Part shown: positions 19,801-30,900 of the stretch, in pieces
Layout: the number at the start of each line of letters is the position of its first letter
How positions within the stretch are numbered: the first letter of the stretch is position 1
Source: Flexilinea sp.
GTDB taxonomy: Bacteria; Chloroflexota; Anaerolineae; Anaerolineales; Anaerolineaceae
Assembly (NCBI GenBank): GCA_017432685.1
Contig: JAFRIR010000041.1
Coordinates: 1-64,000, forward strand
DNA length: 64,000 bases
Direction: 5' to 3'
Made by a program: the position numbers and the translations under genes
Notes under the pieces: generated by a model
Told to the model about the DNA's origin: nothing
What the model saw: the letters and a program-made list of their open reading frames with translations, nothing else
Database searches by the model: none

Positions 19801-21441
19801 CGGGACGGTGATAGCCTCAGTGGTATTCGTGTCACCGGTTCTCAAACCGATGCCGGCACTTCTGCGAATGTCGTGACTGGTAAAGCTCTAATTACAAACA
19901 GAAATGGTGATGATGTAACGGGTGAATATGATATTAACACTTCAAACGGTACACTTTGGGTGAAACCGATAACCCTTTATCTTACCGCATCCAGCGCTAT
20001 TAAACAGGTATATGATGGTACTTCATTGAAAGATGAATCCTTCACATATGATGCCAGAAAGCTTGTTGCGGGAGATGTACTCAATAAGGAAAGTGTATCT
20101 GTTACCGGCAGCCGCATTCAAGCAGGTACTACACCGAACCAAATCAGGGGCGGTCAGATCGTCAACGCGTCCGGTAAGGATGTAACGGGCAACTATAACA
20201 TTATTCATGTCGATGGGACATTGACTATCTATCCGCGTCCGGTGACCGTAACGGTTGGCGCTTATGTGAAATCCCGCGGCGAACTGGATCCTGAATTTAC
20301 CGCTGCAGTGGCAAATACAGTGAACGGTGAAACTGTAAAGTATGAAATCACCCGTGAAGAAGGTGAAGAACCGGGACAGTATGCAGTCACTCCTTCCGGT
20401 GATAAACTTCAGGGCAGTTACCAGGTGACATACATCCCCGGAACTTTGACGATCAACTTCAACGCAGAAGCCTTTACGGTTGTGAAAGTCTGGGATGATG
20501 ATAACAACCGCGATGGAATCCGTCCGGTTTCCCTGGGTGTCTCATTGGTCGGGTCTAACGGCAGCATTGTGAACCGACGTCTTTCTGCGGAAAATGACTG
20601 GTCTGTGACGATTACGGATATGCCGGTTTACGAGAGCGGTGTGCCAGTCACATATCACTGGGTGGAAGATCTTGAGACAGCCAGTTATGAACAGCTGGAA
20701 CCTGAAGTAAGGAGCAATACCACGATTCTCAGAAATCGGCATGAGATTGCCCGGGCAAGTTCTACTGTGACGAAAGTCTGGGAAGATAAGGATAATATCG
20801 GTGGCTCAAGGCCGACAAGTTTGCGTGTAATTCTACGTGCGAATGGAGCAACTGTCCGCAGCGCAGTTTTGAATGAAGCAAACGGATGGAGCGAGACCGT
20901 AGAAAATCTGCCGATGTATGAAAACGGGAATCCGATTGAATACGTTTGGTTCGAACAATCGGTTGGGAACGGATACTACGCTGTACGGTCCACTACTTCA
21001 GGCGGAAATACGACTCTGGTGAACAGTAACCTGTATACGCTGACTATCCACTACCGCTATAACAGTGGGCTGGATGCACGGCCGGACTATACGGTCACCC
21101 TTTACAGCGGTGAGACATTCTCGGTGGATTCTCCTGAGATCGATAATTTCACTCCTTCCATGACGTCTGTGATCGGTGAGATGGAAACCAGCGATCTCGA
21201 ATTCACTGTCATTTACACTACCGGTGGTGAGGCGATCATCAACAGGGATCAAAAACCTGTAACTGAGGAGACGGAAGTCGTTCAGAAGGGAGTCCCGGCG
21301 GTACCGGAACAGAAGGAACCTGATGATGAGCATCCGCTGGTCGCTCTGATGCCGAACAGACTGGTTGACATTGATGACCAGAACACGGCCCTGGGTCTCG
21401 GAGAGGTGAACTCCTCCAACCACGGGTTCGCACTCGAATAA
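13834..21441 (+). CDS. Giant secreted repeat protein 2 (InlB/Cna-B/YGX/YDG modules)
   Basis: Paralogue of the flanking giants, about 2535 aa. ATG 13834 is preferred over ATG 13807: AAGGTGGT lies 5 nt upstream and the signal peptide starts MKKNTVITIVIAMLLC. Approximate residues: N-terminal beta-rich region with YLNISKDS-type motifs 30-275; InlB repeats 275-925; family block 932-1065 (IRLDGTIP, VLWYVLKWQ); InlB 1070-1162; three Cna-B-like domains 1162-1492; three YGX-type MBG repeats 1492-1770 (KEYGAKDPELTATV); four YDG repeats 1772-2132; a fourth YGX unit whose Tyr is lost (SRGELDPEF); two Cna-B domains 2209-2402; MucBP-like; tail from about 2499 with ALGLGEV. It differs from protein 1 in carrying YGX repeats instead of DUF11-like ones, so modules have been shuffled. 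The encoding DNA is visibly more AT-rich than in its neighbours. Confidence 0.88.
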   Translation: MKKNTVITIVIAMLLCVVLLGAADGPRRIVSPVASKYMTAPQSVTFITENSKTTVFVEQNGHLTTLPALPEDEDPNHEWNWIIEETSAPLSTSTVIDRSMTVHAVMTDNTPKVVNDPYDGLSGVLVTKSADNGNKKESAVLATSLAASTGLDACFEGDSCSSAPLVWTLSRVADKACVTDPDRSEEEQCFYTVQSSAGYLNISKDSISISGYAQPIRIAKRDIGFSLMTEDGKWGLSFKYQGVGKIYWFKPTDNSQYYKNQSVKFYFDSADKFVSQLFTITFNTKGGNLAAPQPMKANNGGQITLPGYGGTLSRHNFDHWTDGETDYEAGTLYTVNANKTLYAVYDNTTHYIWLDGNGGSYTGNAFYEISGENAFAELPEATGRNGYKFIGWVDDQGTLYQAGENNFANVNSDITLKALWHKVSKVSFVTAQSGEKPYLIDIEEYPSVYLNADNTYLKNGEAVTSPDFEFYPPSVEKWMYFDNNGYKVEIDVTANPVFEVPAYNVTLFEIKSENQKIKVTFNLNGGEISGETAPYVYDAENTEEIVLNTIAVSRENYVLEGWKDAFGYFYPADGLFPCRIDETLTAVWGYTVKFDTRGGTVSSWSKDCTLGEDCTIPAYSGTRNGNDFLGWITSETYNKEDVPYQAGALLEDEETGEARAFQYYALYKSTITFDTNGGGNLYDLDGNSVSKTVKNNQPWSTFDLSNYTPVKNVEESSDSQNTKTQIGKREFLGWAVSKSAGIDELISSYEVTGELDQTLYAIWGSKFLYYIRGANDYEDQYLGESEAGIQGVSVDLKRDIDNSSDANFKGWTDGKNQYSLPNLNTTYRQTNTKLYAMWDKDVTIKFNVNGGTGSVSQISAKVGDEITFPSYDGSKSGHKFMGWTDGNNLLDSSYHRIYETGEKYFVPLTSGANITFYAAWTPDGEEGGEALDQVRFGIRLDGTIPKEPGNYKSSDYTSRKGIDLGNFFDPQNTVLERKWVADNDPDISHLNDEEDVNGITKYYIVNAVTNAVTILPSAQRITEIMRANGKDFNPATQYVLWYVLKWQGKTGNQNIWHVDGVVLNKEMATVIYDYNCDPVKKVNGMPRGFQAAIGSSIVVGFDDGKWMEPYRENEAGIHFKGWSLVQNPGPGDTIYSGDSSEQPLTLTQPVTTLYAQWETSYVDVKFYKEWENDSNSLVQALKPTSILMTLEGIRTDGSVYQTKYYSVTAKSEDADGKGWYVKADNLPVYDAAGNHLTWTWSEGTIPHFKEILNVQSEDGLTTTITNRLVTTAKVTKVWNDENDNDGKRPSSVSVQLYKYTDDENSKTAVGEPVSLNEANSWTYTERDLPVLDGDKPITYTWDEVSTIEGYEKEVGDPTGDYQNGWNTTIKNTHKPETAPLKVVMIWDDKDAEKPRPNAVTLTLTGTISGPDGSGVVTVYGPKTYTQNKQVSEEMVYQWDEFSTESLRVYNSGKKISYTWSETVPGSYDHNAEQDVVTDSEDETLTKITNHRYVVTVTPDNKSKEYGAKDPELTATVSGLKGNDTLVYTLKRDTGENVGRTFDGEKWSEPSAYKIKKNTGNEEQGYYHVIYQEGNFKITPAKLTVTAVNNEKEYGDPDPSFSANVTGMKKSELSSQLVVPSVTRKGSNKDVGTYEGVIVPSGPAAIENYDISYVNGAFTITPAKVTVKADDKYKIYGQDDKVETAVLTATITGLKNNEPESVIDVSLSREQGEMVKRSLNDLNERGEYTKDPDAYVITAAASNTHNTETVDGVEYSVQGNYLVKYETGNFVINPVEIQIKGKNDSKVYDGTALTFESTELNKDGIDQVDLLRGDELRYVKVSGSRTVFGDSENTPQINTSESRDNIQIMNGNVDVTHCYNITSKPGTLTITKAPLTITAASDTKVYDGKPLTKDAYTNTDLQGKDSIESVTITGSVLGSRDKETSGNNIASSAKITHPTLGDVTGSYDITYNPGLLVVSPRPSLVITADSDNKTYDGTPLIKDTYTAVGLRDGDSLSGIRVTGSQTDAGTSANVVTGKALITNRNGDDVTGEYDINTSNGTLWVKPITLYLTASSAIKQVYDGTSLKDESFTYDARKLVAGDVLNKESVSVTGSRIQAGTTPNQIRGGQIVNASGKDVTGNYNIIHVDGTLTIYPRPVTVTVGAYVKSRGELDPEFTAAVANTVNGETVKYEITREEGEEPGQYAVTPSGDKLQGSYQVTYIPGTLTINFNAEAFTVVKVWDDDNNRDGIRPVSLGVSLVGSNGSIVNRRLSAENDWSVTITDMPVYESGVPVTYHWVEDLETASYEQLEPEVRSNTTILRNRHEIARASSTVTKVWEDKDNIGGSRPTSLRVILRANGATVRSAVLNEANGWSETVENLPMYENGNPIEYVWFEQSVGNGYYAVRSTTSGGNTTLVNSNLYTLTIHYRYNSGLDARPDYTVTLYSGETFSVDSPEIDNFTPSMTSVIGEMETSDLEFTVIYTTGGEAIINRDQKPVTEETEVVQKGVPAVPEQKEPDDEHPLVALMPNRLVDIDDQNTALGLGEVNSSNHGFALE

Positions 21442-21460
21442 AAGATAGGGGGACAAAATT

Positions 21461-21491
21461 AAGGGCGGGGCTCCATCGGAGCCCCGCCCTT
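21461..21491 (+). terminator. Rho-independent terminator of giant gene 2
   Basis: A perfect 14-bp stem, AAGGGCGGGGCTCC / GGAGCCCCGCCCTT, has an ATC loop and is followed by CTTCTGTTT, 20 bp after the stop codon. Confidence 0.85.
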
Positions 21492-21524
21492 CTTCTGTTT
21501 GCATATGCCCGTGTGCTCAATTTA

Positions 21525-21690
21525 ATCCGAAGCACGACGAGACGTTTCTGCTGCTGCGGCGCAGCCCGCACAGCAGGGGCGTATCCTGTCGTGCGCTGAG
21601 ATAGCGGTGACGCAGCACGGGATACAGCCCTCGCGTGTCGGCTTCGCGCCAGCGCAAGGGCAGTCTCCGTGTGCTTCCTTACTATTTATT
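21525..21690. repeat. Family B repeats, two copies
   Basis: Two adjacent family B units are present: CACGACGAGACGTTTCTGC with GCTGCGGCGCAGCC, then GATACAGCCCTCGCG ending CAGTCTCCGTGTGCTTCC. They match segments at 6037-6131, 46645-46725 and 60785-61377. The gap 21442-21762 otherwise contains only the terminator and AT-rich DNA. Confidence 0.75.
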
Positions 21691-21762
21691 GGAAAAATTT
21701 TGACAAAAACTATGTAATCTGAAAATTCATTACATTTATCATGTCATTTCCACATAAAACCA

Positions 21763-21771
21763 TGGTATGAT
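21763..21771 (+). promoter_or_regulatory. Extended -10 promoter of giant surface protein 3
   Basis: TGGTATGAT lies 151 bp before the preferred start. A possible -35, TGTCAT, is 18 bp upstream of the TATGAT hexamer. The context matches the other two giant genes. Confidence 0.5.
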
Positions 21772-21787
21772 TATCCATGTAAAAATC

Positions 21788-21811
21788 GGCTATGACTATA
21801 GCCCTCTTTTT
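21788..21811 (+). terminator. Terminator-like hairpin in the leader of giant gene 3
   Basis: GGCTAT-gact-ATAGCC is followed by CTCTTTTT, just downstream of the predicted transcription start. The paralogous leader at about 13700-13722 has GTCTAT-gaaa-ATAGGC followed by GCGTTTTTGCG, and leader 1 has a T-run in the equivalent place. It may be an attenuator; this is inference. Confidence 0.4.
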
Positions 21812-21921
21812 GCGTCTCAATTTTTATGGAATGATCCATGAAAATCGAATCTGAAAATATGGTGTGCAGAATCACGGCGATTTCCGTGGTCAGCCATAAT
21901 TTGTGCAGTAAGGTGGTAAAG

Positions 21922-24900
21922 ATGAGAAAAAGTACCGTCATCGCAAGTATTGTTTTGGTTCTGATCAGCATCCTGCTGGTCGGAATGAGTCCTGTATTTT
22001 CACAGGATGAGGGAACCCAGGTCACCAGCAAAAAATTCAACCTGGGAGACCAGACAAATACGGTTGTATTTTACACGGACTCGTCCCGAACAACGATGTA
22101 TGTACCGGGCGGGGATCCTCTCGGGGAGAGCCTGCCGGAAGTCCCGAATGGTTCTTCGGGCTGGCTGATCGACGGTACCGGGACCTATCTTACCGCGAAT
22201 ACAGCGATAACCGGAGATATGACTGTCACCGCTGTCTATCCTGTTGAGGAAAGTCACAATGAAGGTGATTTCATGCAGGGTGTTTCCGGCTACCTGACCG
22301 CACAAACTGAAAACAACGGCAATGTGGTAAGCAAGGTTAGCGCCCTGATCGCCTCTCCTTTTGATGAAAAAAACCTCAAGGCCTGTTTTACGGAAACCGG
22401 TACAACGACCGATGCCGATAACAAAAACTTTTGTTCCAATGCATATCCGCCGTCTGTCTGGACTTTTGAATTTGTCAGCTGCACAGACCCCGGAAAAGAA
22501 TGTGATTACTATGTAAGATCCGGCAGTAATTATCTGAATATCAGTGGCGGCAAGGTCACTTTGGGTTCCCCGGCTGCGCTTCGTATCGTCAAATTGGGGG
22601 ATAACCTTTATAACATCAAAAACGGCAATGGCTATCTGAACCTGAAGTATGAAAATGATTCAAAAAACAATTTATATTTCAAATCCTCAGACAAAGGCAC
22701 GTACCAAGGCAGCAAGATCTCCGTTTCTACTTCCCTGCCCATGTCAGAGTTCCACACCCTGACCTTCGATGTTGACGGCGGGAATGTCTATCCCGGTCCG
22801 AAATCTGTTCAGGCATACGCCGGAGAGAAGATCTCGCTGCCGGCCTATTCCGGAACAAAAAACAGCCACTCCTTCGAAGGCTGGGCAACTGAGAAAAACG
22901 GCACGGCGCTGTCTGAGTATTCCATGCCGACAGAGGATGTGACACTTTATGCGGTATATTCGAGTGAACCGATCCTCTGGCTGGACGTAAACGGCGGACC
23001 CGGGCTTGAGACCTCTTCCTTTATTGAAGGACCGGTGACGCTGCCAGGTGCGGAGTTGCTCTCCCGGGATGGATACCGGCTGGTCGGCTGGTCGGAAGAT
23101 AAAACCGCATCTGAGGCAGACAGCGATAAAATTATCCCTGCCGGCGCTTCATATCCGATGCCTGATCATGAAGTCACCCTTTATGCGATCTGGCAGCGGG
23201 AAGTGCGCGTGACTTTTGTTTCGCTCTCTTCAGGCAGCATGAGTTTTATCGCTTCTCCCGGTGATGTGATCGATCTGTCCGCGGCTGATTATCCGCGGGT
23301 TTCCACCTGGTATTATGAGAAGAACGGCGCTGCGGAATATATCCACGTCGAGCCTACGGGTGACGAACAGGCGGATCCTTTGTTCACGGTTCCTTTTGAG
23401 GATGTCACCTTTTATGAGCCGAAAACCGTTACGGTTGCCTTTGACGCCAACGGCGGCGAGGGAACCCGGGAAGCGGTTCAGGCGATCACCGGTGAGCGGA
23501 TCGAGTTGACGGCTGACGGCTTTACGCGAGATGGTTCCACCGGCTTTGCCGGTTGGCGGACTGACCCGGCAAGCGGGACGATATATATCGCTTCCTATAC
23601 AGCCGGTCAGGATGATGTGACACTTTATGCTGCCTGGAACTACTCTGTCAGCTTTGAAACCGGCGGCGGTGATCAGGCCGGTCCGGAGGCGATCAGCGGC
23701 CTGAACGGTGACGGTGCAAACGGTCAGACCCTGCCTGAATATACAGGAAAGAACGGCGGGAAATATGATTTTGTAGGCTGGATCACCGTTTCTCCGGATG
23801 AATTTGATCCTCAGACGCACACAGTCTATGCCCCGGAAGCTTCCCTCTTTGAAGACGGCGCGGACCTGCCGCGTGCATCGGTCTATCATGCTTTGTATAA
23901 GGTTCCGGTAACTCTTTACAAAAATAACGGTTCAGATATTATTGGGCCGGACCTTGAGAAAGTCAACGGGAATAGTTGGAGTTATTCAGCTTCACCGAAG
24001 GAACCGCTGGATCTGACTCAATTTTCGACGACCCGAAATAACAAAGTTCTTCTCGGATGGGCTCCTACCGAAAAAGATAAGGTTTTGATCACAGGTGATT
24101 ACTACCCGGGAACCACCGGGAGAAATGAGCTGTGGGCATTCTGGGGTTCAGAAGTCACTTTTGATGCAAAGGGCAGGATCGATCAGAGTCTTATGCCGGC
24201 GCCAATAAAAGGTTTCAAGCCGGATGCATACTATTCAAGCGGTGGTGATTTGTATTCCTCATCCTTCCGGGCACCTGCTGCTCCCAATTTCGGAAATCAT
24301 AATTTCCTGGGCTGGACGAATGAAGCTGCAGGCAACTCGGTCAAGTATAAGGTGGGCGATGTTGTTTCCTTTAACTCCGATAACATGAAGCTCTACGGTC
24401 TGTGGGATGGTTATGTCAAAGTCAGATTCAGCGAGAACAATGGCACAAAGGATGACAACCTGTCCAAAGAGAACAAAATTTATGAAGTCGGTGCGGGAAT
24501 AACGCTGCCGTCTTACAGCGGTACAAAAGAAGGCCGCACGTTTTCCGGCTGGGCATTGGAGTCTAACCTGGAAAAGAATGCGATCATCGATGTTTATCCT
24601 GCGGGCAGTACCTACACGATTCCGGATAACGGGAAGGAAGAGATCGTCTTCTATGCCGTATGGTTTAAGTCAGACAAATTGCCTCCTGTCAAATTTGGTA
24701 TCCGTCTCGACAGAGATGCCATTCCGCAGGAGCCGGGCTCTCATCCGAACACCGAATTTACGACAAAAGCCGGACTGAAAAAGGGACCCGGAGGAACCAA
24801 TGACTGGAAAATCGGCAACGTTCTTTTTGACAATGCCGTAAAAACGCAGCAATTTATCCTCGATAATGCTCACCCGGTGGATCCGCCGAAAGATCAATAC

Positions 24901-27900
24901 TATCTGGCTAACAACGTGACAGCGGCTTTGAATTTTCTCCCCAGTGTAGACGATGTTGTCCGGATCCTGGGTGCGAACGGCATTGAATTCAATCCTGAAA
25001 CAGATTTTATTTTGTGGTATGTCCTGAAATATCAGCCGGACGCGAAGTGGAACGGAGAAACTTATGAGGGCGATTATTGCTGGCATGTTGACGGTATTGT
25101 CCTGAGCCGGGAAAAAGTCTCGCTGAATTATGATAAGGGGAATACCTTGCCGGCTGATCACAGAAGTTACTGGTCGCTGCCGGAAGGTTTCCAGGTCCTG
25201 CAAAATTCGACAACAGAAGTCGGACGTGACGGCGGTGCAGATCACGCCTATGGTGAGGTCAAGCTGGTTTCCGGCAGGCCGCATGACGGTTATGCCTTCA
25301 TCGGTTGGACAACAACTCCGGACTATGAGGAGGGAGATGAACTTCTCCAGGATGGCGACCCGATCACATTGGGAACAGAAACTGTGACGCTGTATGCCCA
25401 GTGGGAACGTCCGATGAAGGAGATCAAGGTAGAAAAACACTGGCAGGATGGCGGTAATGCTGCGAGCACACGTCCCGCATCGATCACTGTTTATCCGCTG
25501 GCTGATGGTGTGAAACTGAGCCAGTATAACAACGGCATCACGCTGAGCGGTGACGGCAGCGCCTGGTCGAGCGCCGCTGTTTCGGTTCCCGTGCATACCG
25601 ATGACAAAAATCACACCATCAATTACACCTGGGAAGAAAAACTCCCCGATGCCAGTAAAGATGATTATGTTCAGCTTTCCAACACCGTCAGCGGAGACAC
25701 GACGGTTATCAAAAACACGTTGGTTGTTTCTTCGACCGTGACAAAGGTGTGGGCCGATGGGGATGAGAAACACGCTGAAGACGGAATCACGGCAGTTTTG
25801 AAGCGCAGCGTCAATGATATTGACGATCCTGACTTTGCTGTTCCCGTCGAATTATCCGGAGAGAATGGCTGGAGCCATACGGAATCCGGACTGTCCCGGC
25901 TGGAAGAATCTACGGGCACTGCATATAAATATTATTGGAGAGAAACTCAGGGGAAGGAAGCGTATACTCCTGAATATGCTGACGGAGATAACAACACAAC
26001 CATCACCAACAGCCGCATCGAGATCCCCATCACGATTACCGCGGGAGGGGATACCTGGGTGTATGACGGTACCGCGCATGAGTATGATTCGTTTGATGCA
26101 AGTTCCATTACTGCCGGAGAATTGGATGAAGGAGACACGTTAAGCTCTCTGAGCTTCTCCGGTTCTCAGACCGTGGCAGGCAGCTCTGTCAATGTCCCGT
26201 CTGGTGCGGTGATCACGGATGCCGGCGGCAAAGATGTGACCGGAAAATATAAGATCACATATGTGAACGGTAAATTGGAAGTGACAGCAAAGCCGATCAC
26301 CATCACTGCTGACAGCGGCACACACGTCTATGACGGTACTGCGTTCGCAATAGACGGTTATACAAATGATGAACTCGGAACAGGTGACAAGATCGACTCC
26401 GTCACCGTGAGCGGTTCACAGACCGTGGTCGGGACTTCCGATAATGTCGCCTCCGATGCAGTGATCAAAAATAAAGCCGGTGAAGACGTGACATCAAGTT
26501 ATACCATCACCTATGTCGATGGTACACTGACAGTGTCACCGTTGGCAGTGACCATCACCGCTGACAGCGACACGAAGGTTTATGACGGTACGGCCCTGAC
26601 GAAGGGAACATACACCTATACAGCTCTGGCTGCCGGAGACAGCCTTTCCTCCGTCACCGTGACCGGTTCTCAGAAGGATGCCGGCAGCTCCGACAATGTT
26701 CCGTCCGAGGCGAAGATCGTCAATGCTGGCGGTGAAGATGTGACCGAAAGCTATGCCATCACCTATGCCAATGGTACGCTGGAAGTGACGAAGAAAGCCG
26801 TGACCATCACCGCTGACAGTGACAGTAAAATCTATGACGGCACTGCTCTGACCAATGACGGTTATAAGAGCACCGCATTAGCTGCTGAAACCTCTGTTGA
26901 GGAATCGGAAGAATCCGAAACAGCTGACACAGTTGTGGCCGAGGGAGATGGCCTTGCCTCCGGCGATACCATTGAATCCGTTACCGTGACCGGTTCCCAG
27001 ATCGAGGTCGGTACATCCGATAATGTCCCGTCCGAGGCGAAGATCGTCAATGCTGACGGTAAAGACGTGACCGGAAACTATACCATCACTTATTCCAACG
27101 GTACGCTGGGAGTGACAAAGAAAAATCTGACCATCACCGCAGGCAGCGGCGATAAGGTCTATGACGGCACAGCCCTGACAAATGACAGCTACACCAACAG
27201 CGCTCTGGCTGAAGGTGACAAGATCGACTCCGTCACCGTGACCGGTTCTCAGACCGTGGTTGGCTCTTCCGATAATGTCCCGTCCGAGGCGAAGATCGTC
27301 AACGCGGCGGACGAGGACATGACCGCCAATTATGAGATTACTTACACCAACGGTACACTGGGAGTCACAGCAAAGACGGTGACCATCACTGCCGCCAGTG
27401 ACACAAAGACCTATGACGGTACGGCTCTGACGAAGGACAGCTACACCAATACGGCTCTCGCGGAAGGTGACAGCCTTTCTTCCGTCACCGTGACCGGTTT
27501 GCAGATCGTTGTCGGATTTTCCGAAAACGTCCCGTCCGAAGCGAAGATCGTCAATGCTGACGGCGAGGATGTGACCGCCAGTTACGCCATCACCTACGCC
27601 AACGGCAGTCTGGAAGTGAAACAGATGGGTCTGACCATCACCGCTGACAGTGATACGAGGACTTATAACGGCGCTGCCCTGACCGTGAACAGCTATGGCA
27701 GCACCGGTCTGGCTGAAGGGGACAGCTTTGAATCCGTCACCGTGACCGGTTCCCAGACCGTTTTCGGTACTGCGAACAATGTCCCGTCCGCGGCGAAGAT
27801 CGTGAACGCAGCCGGTGAAGATGTGACCGCGAGCTACGATATCACCTACACCAATGGCACGCTGGAAGTGACAAAGCTGGCTCTGACTATCACCGCAGAA

Positions 27901-30900
27901 GGTGATGAAAAGGTTTACGACGGCACTGCCCTGACAAAGAACAGCTACACCAACACCGATCTGGCAACGGGTGACGAGATTGACTCCGTCACTGTCACCG
28001 GTTCTCAGACCGTAGTCGGCTCTTCTGATAATGTCCCGTCTGCTGCTGTGATCAAGAACGCAGCCGGTGACGATGTGACCGCCAGCTACGAGATCACCTA
28101 TGCCAACGGTACGCTGGAAGTGATGCAGAAAGAACTGACCATCACCGCTGACGGTGACAATAAAGTCTATGACGGTACAGCGCTGACGAAGACCAGCTAC
28201 ACCAACAGTGATCTGGCCTCCGGCGACCGCGTCGACTCCGTCACCATCACCGGTTCTCAGACTGTTGTCGGCGCTTCCGATAATGTCCCGTCCGCGGCAG
28301 TGATCGTGAATGCCGATGGTGATGACGTGACTGACAGCTATGAGATCAGCTATGCCAACGGTACGCTCGAAGTGACAAAGATGGCTGTGACCATCACCGC
28401 CGACAGCGACAGTAAAGCCTATGACGGTACAGCGCTGACGAAGAACAGCTACACCCATACGGATCTTGCTTCCGGCGACAGCGTCGACTCCGTCACCGTG
28501 ACCGGCTCTCAGACTGTGGTCGGCGCTTCCAATAATGTCCCATCCGCGGCGAAGATCGTGAATTCGGACGGCGCCGATGTGACTGCGAGCTACGAGTTCA
28601 GCTATGTCAACGGCACGCTGGAAGTGACGAAGAAGGACGTGACCATCACTGCCGACAGCGACAGTAAAGTCTATGACGGCACAGCGCTGACGAAGGACAG
28701 CTACACCAATACAGCCCTGGCCTCCGGCGACAAGATCGATTCTGTTACCGTGACCGGTTCACAGACCGTGGCCGGCGCTTCCGACAATGTCCCGTCCGCC
28801 GCGGTGATCAAGAACGCGGCTGAAGAAGACGTGACTGCCAGCTACGAGATCACCTATGCCAACGGCACACTGGAAGTGACGCAGAAGGCCGTGACCATCA
28901 CCGCCGACAGTGACACAAAGATCTATGACGCCGCTGCCCTGACGAAGGACAGCTACACAAATACCGCTCTGGCTGAAGGTGACAGCATCGACACCGTCAC
29001 CGTGACCGGTTCCCAGACCGTGGTCGGTACAAGCGATAACGTCCCGTCCGCTGCGGTGATCAAGAACGCTGCCGATGAAGACGTGACCGGGAGCTATGAC
29101 ATTACTTATGCCAACGGTACGCTGGAAGTGACGAAGATGGCCTTGACCATCACCGCTGACAGTGACACGAAGGTCTATGACGCCGCAGCCCTGACGAAGG
29201 ACAGCTACACCAATACGGCTCTGGCTGAAGGTGACAAGATCGACTCCGTCACCGTCACCGGTTCCCAGACCGTGGTCGGTACAAATGATAACGTTCCGTC
29301 CGCTGCGGTGATCAAAAACGCGGCTGATGAAGATGTGACCGGCAGCTACGAGATCACTTATGCCAATGGTACCTTGCAGATCACGCAGAATGATGCGCTG
29401 ATCATCACCGCTGACAGTGACACGAAGGTCTATGACGGCTCTGCCCTCACGAAGAACAGCTATCAGGCAGCCGGTCTGGCGGAAGGCGATCAAGTCGAAT
29501 CCGTGACAGTGACCGGTTCTCAGATCATGGCCGGTACTTCGGACAACGTCCCGTCCGCCGCGAAGATCGTGAATGCTGACGGCGTGGATGTGACCGCCAG
29601 TTACGAGATCACCTATGCCAACGGTACACTGGAAGTGACAGCAAAGACAATCACCATCACCGCCGACAGCGATGAGAAGGTCTATGACGGCGCTGCCCTG
29701 ACGAAGGACAGCTATACTAACACAGATCTTGCCACAGGTGACAGCATTACATCCGTCACCGTGACCGGTTCTCAGACCGTGGTCGGTACAAGCGATAACG
29801 TTCCGTCTGCTGCGGTGATCAAAAATGCTGATGATGAAGACGTGACTGAGAGCTATGCCATTACCTATACCAGCGGCACGCTCGAAGTGACAGCAAAGAC
29901 AATCACCATCACCGCTGACAGCGATGAGAAGGTCTATGACGGCACAGCCCTGACAAAAGACAGCTACACCAATACCGCTCTGGCCGAAGGTGACAGCATT
30001 TCCTCCGTCACTGTGACCGGTTCTCAGATCGTGGTTGGCAGCTCCAATAATGTCCCGTCCGCTGCGGTGATAAAAAACACTGATGATGAAGACGTGACCT
30101 CCAGTTACACCATCACTTATGAAAATGGTTCACTGGAAGTGACGCAGAAAGAACTGACCATTACCGCCGACAGCGACACGAAGGTCTATGACGGCGCCGC
30201 CCTGACGAAAGACAGCTACACCAACACTGATCTGGCGGCAGGCGACAGTGTCGATTCTGTTACCGTGACCGGTACCCAGACTGTGGTCGGTACGATTGAC
30301 AATCTTCCGTCCGCTGCGAAGATTGTGAACGCTGCCGGTGAAGACGTTACCGCCAGCTACAAGATCAGCTATGTCAACGGTACACTGGAAGTGACAACAA
30401 AGACAATCACCATCACCGCTGACAGCGATGAGAAGGTCTATGACGGCGCTGCGCTGACGAAAGGCAGCTATACGAACACAGATCTTGCCACCGGTGACAG
30501 CATCGATTCTGTTACCGTAACCGGTTCCCGGACTGTGGTCGGCAGCTCCGACAACGTCCCGTCCGGGGCAGTGATCCTGAATGCCGGTGGGGCGGATGTG
30601 ACCGCGAGCTACGAGATTACTTATGCCAACGGTACATTGGAAGTGACGCAGAAGGCCGTGACCATCACTGCCGACAGCGATTCAAAGGTCTATGACGGTA
30701 CAGCCCTGACGAAGGACAGCTACACCAATACGGACCTGGCCTCCGGCGACAGCATTACATCCGTTACCGTGACCGGTTCCCAGACTGTGGTTGGTACCTC
30801 CGATAACATCCCGTCCGCGGCGGTTATCAAAAATGCAGCCGGTGAGGATGTGACCGGGAGCTATGACATTACTTATGCCAACGGTACATTGGAAGTGACG

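Noticed and set aside
26878..28458. Long open reading frame of 526 codons on the minus strand inside the YDG array, with several shorter ones at 28759-29493, 32797-33000 and 33304-33558.
   Set aside because: It is antisense to a well-supported repeat protein. The frame is open because the same 252-bp unit is repeated; it has no ribosome binding site or recognisable domain.
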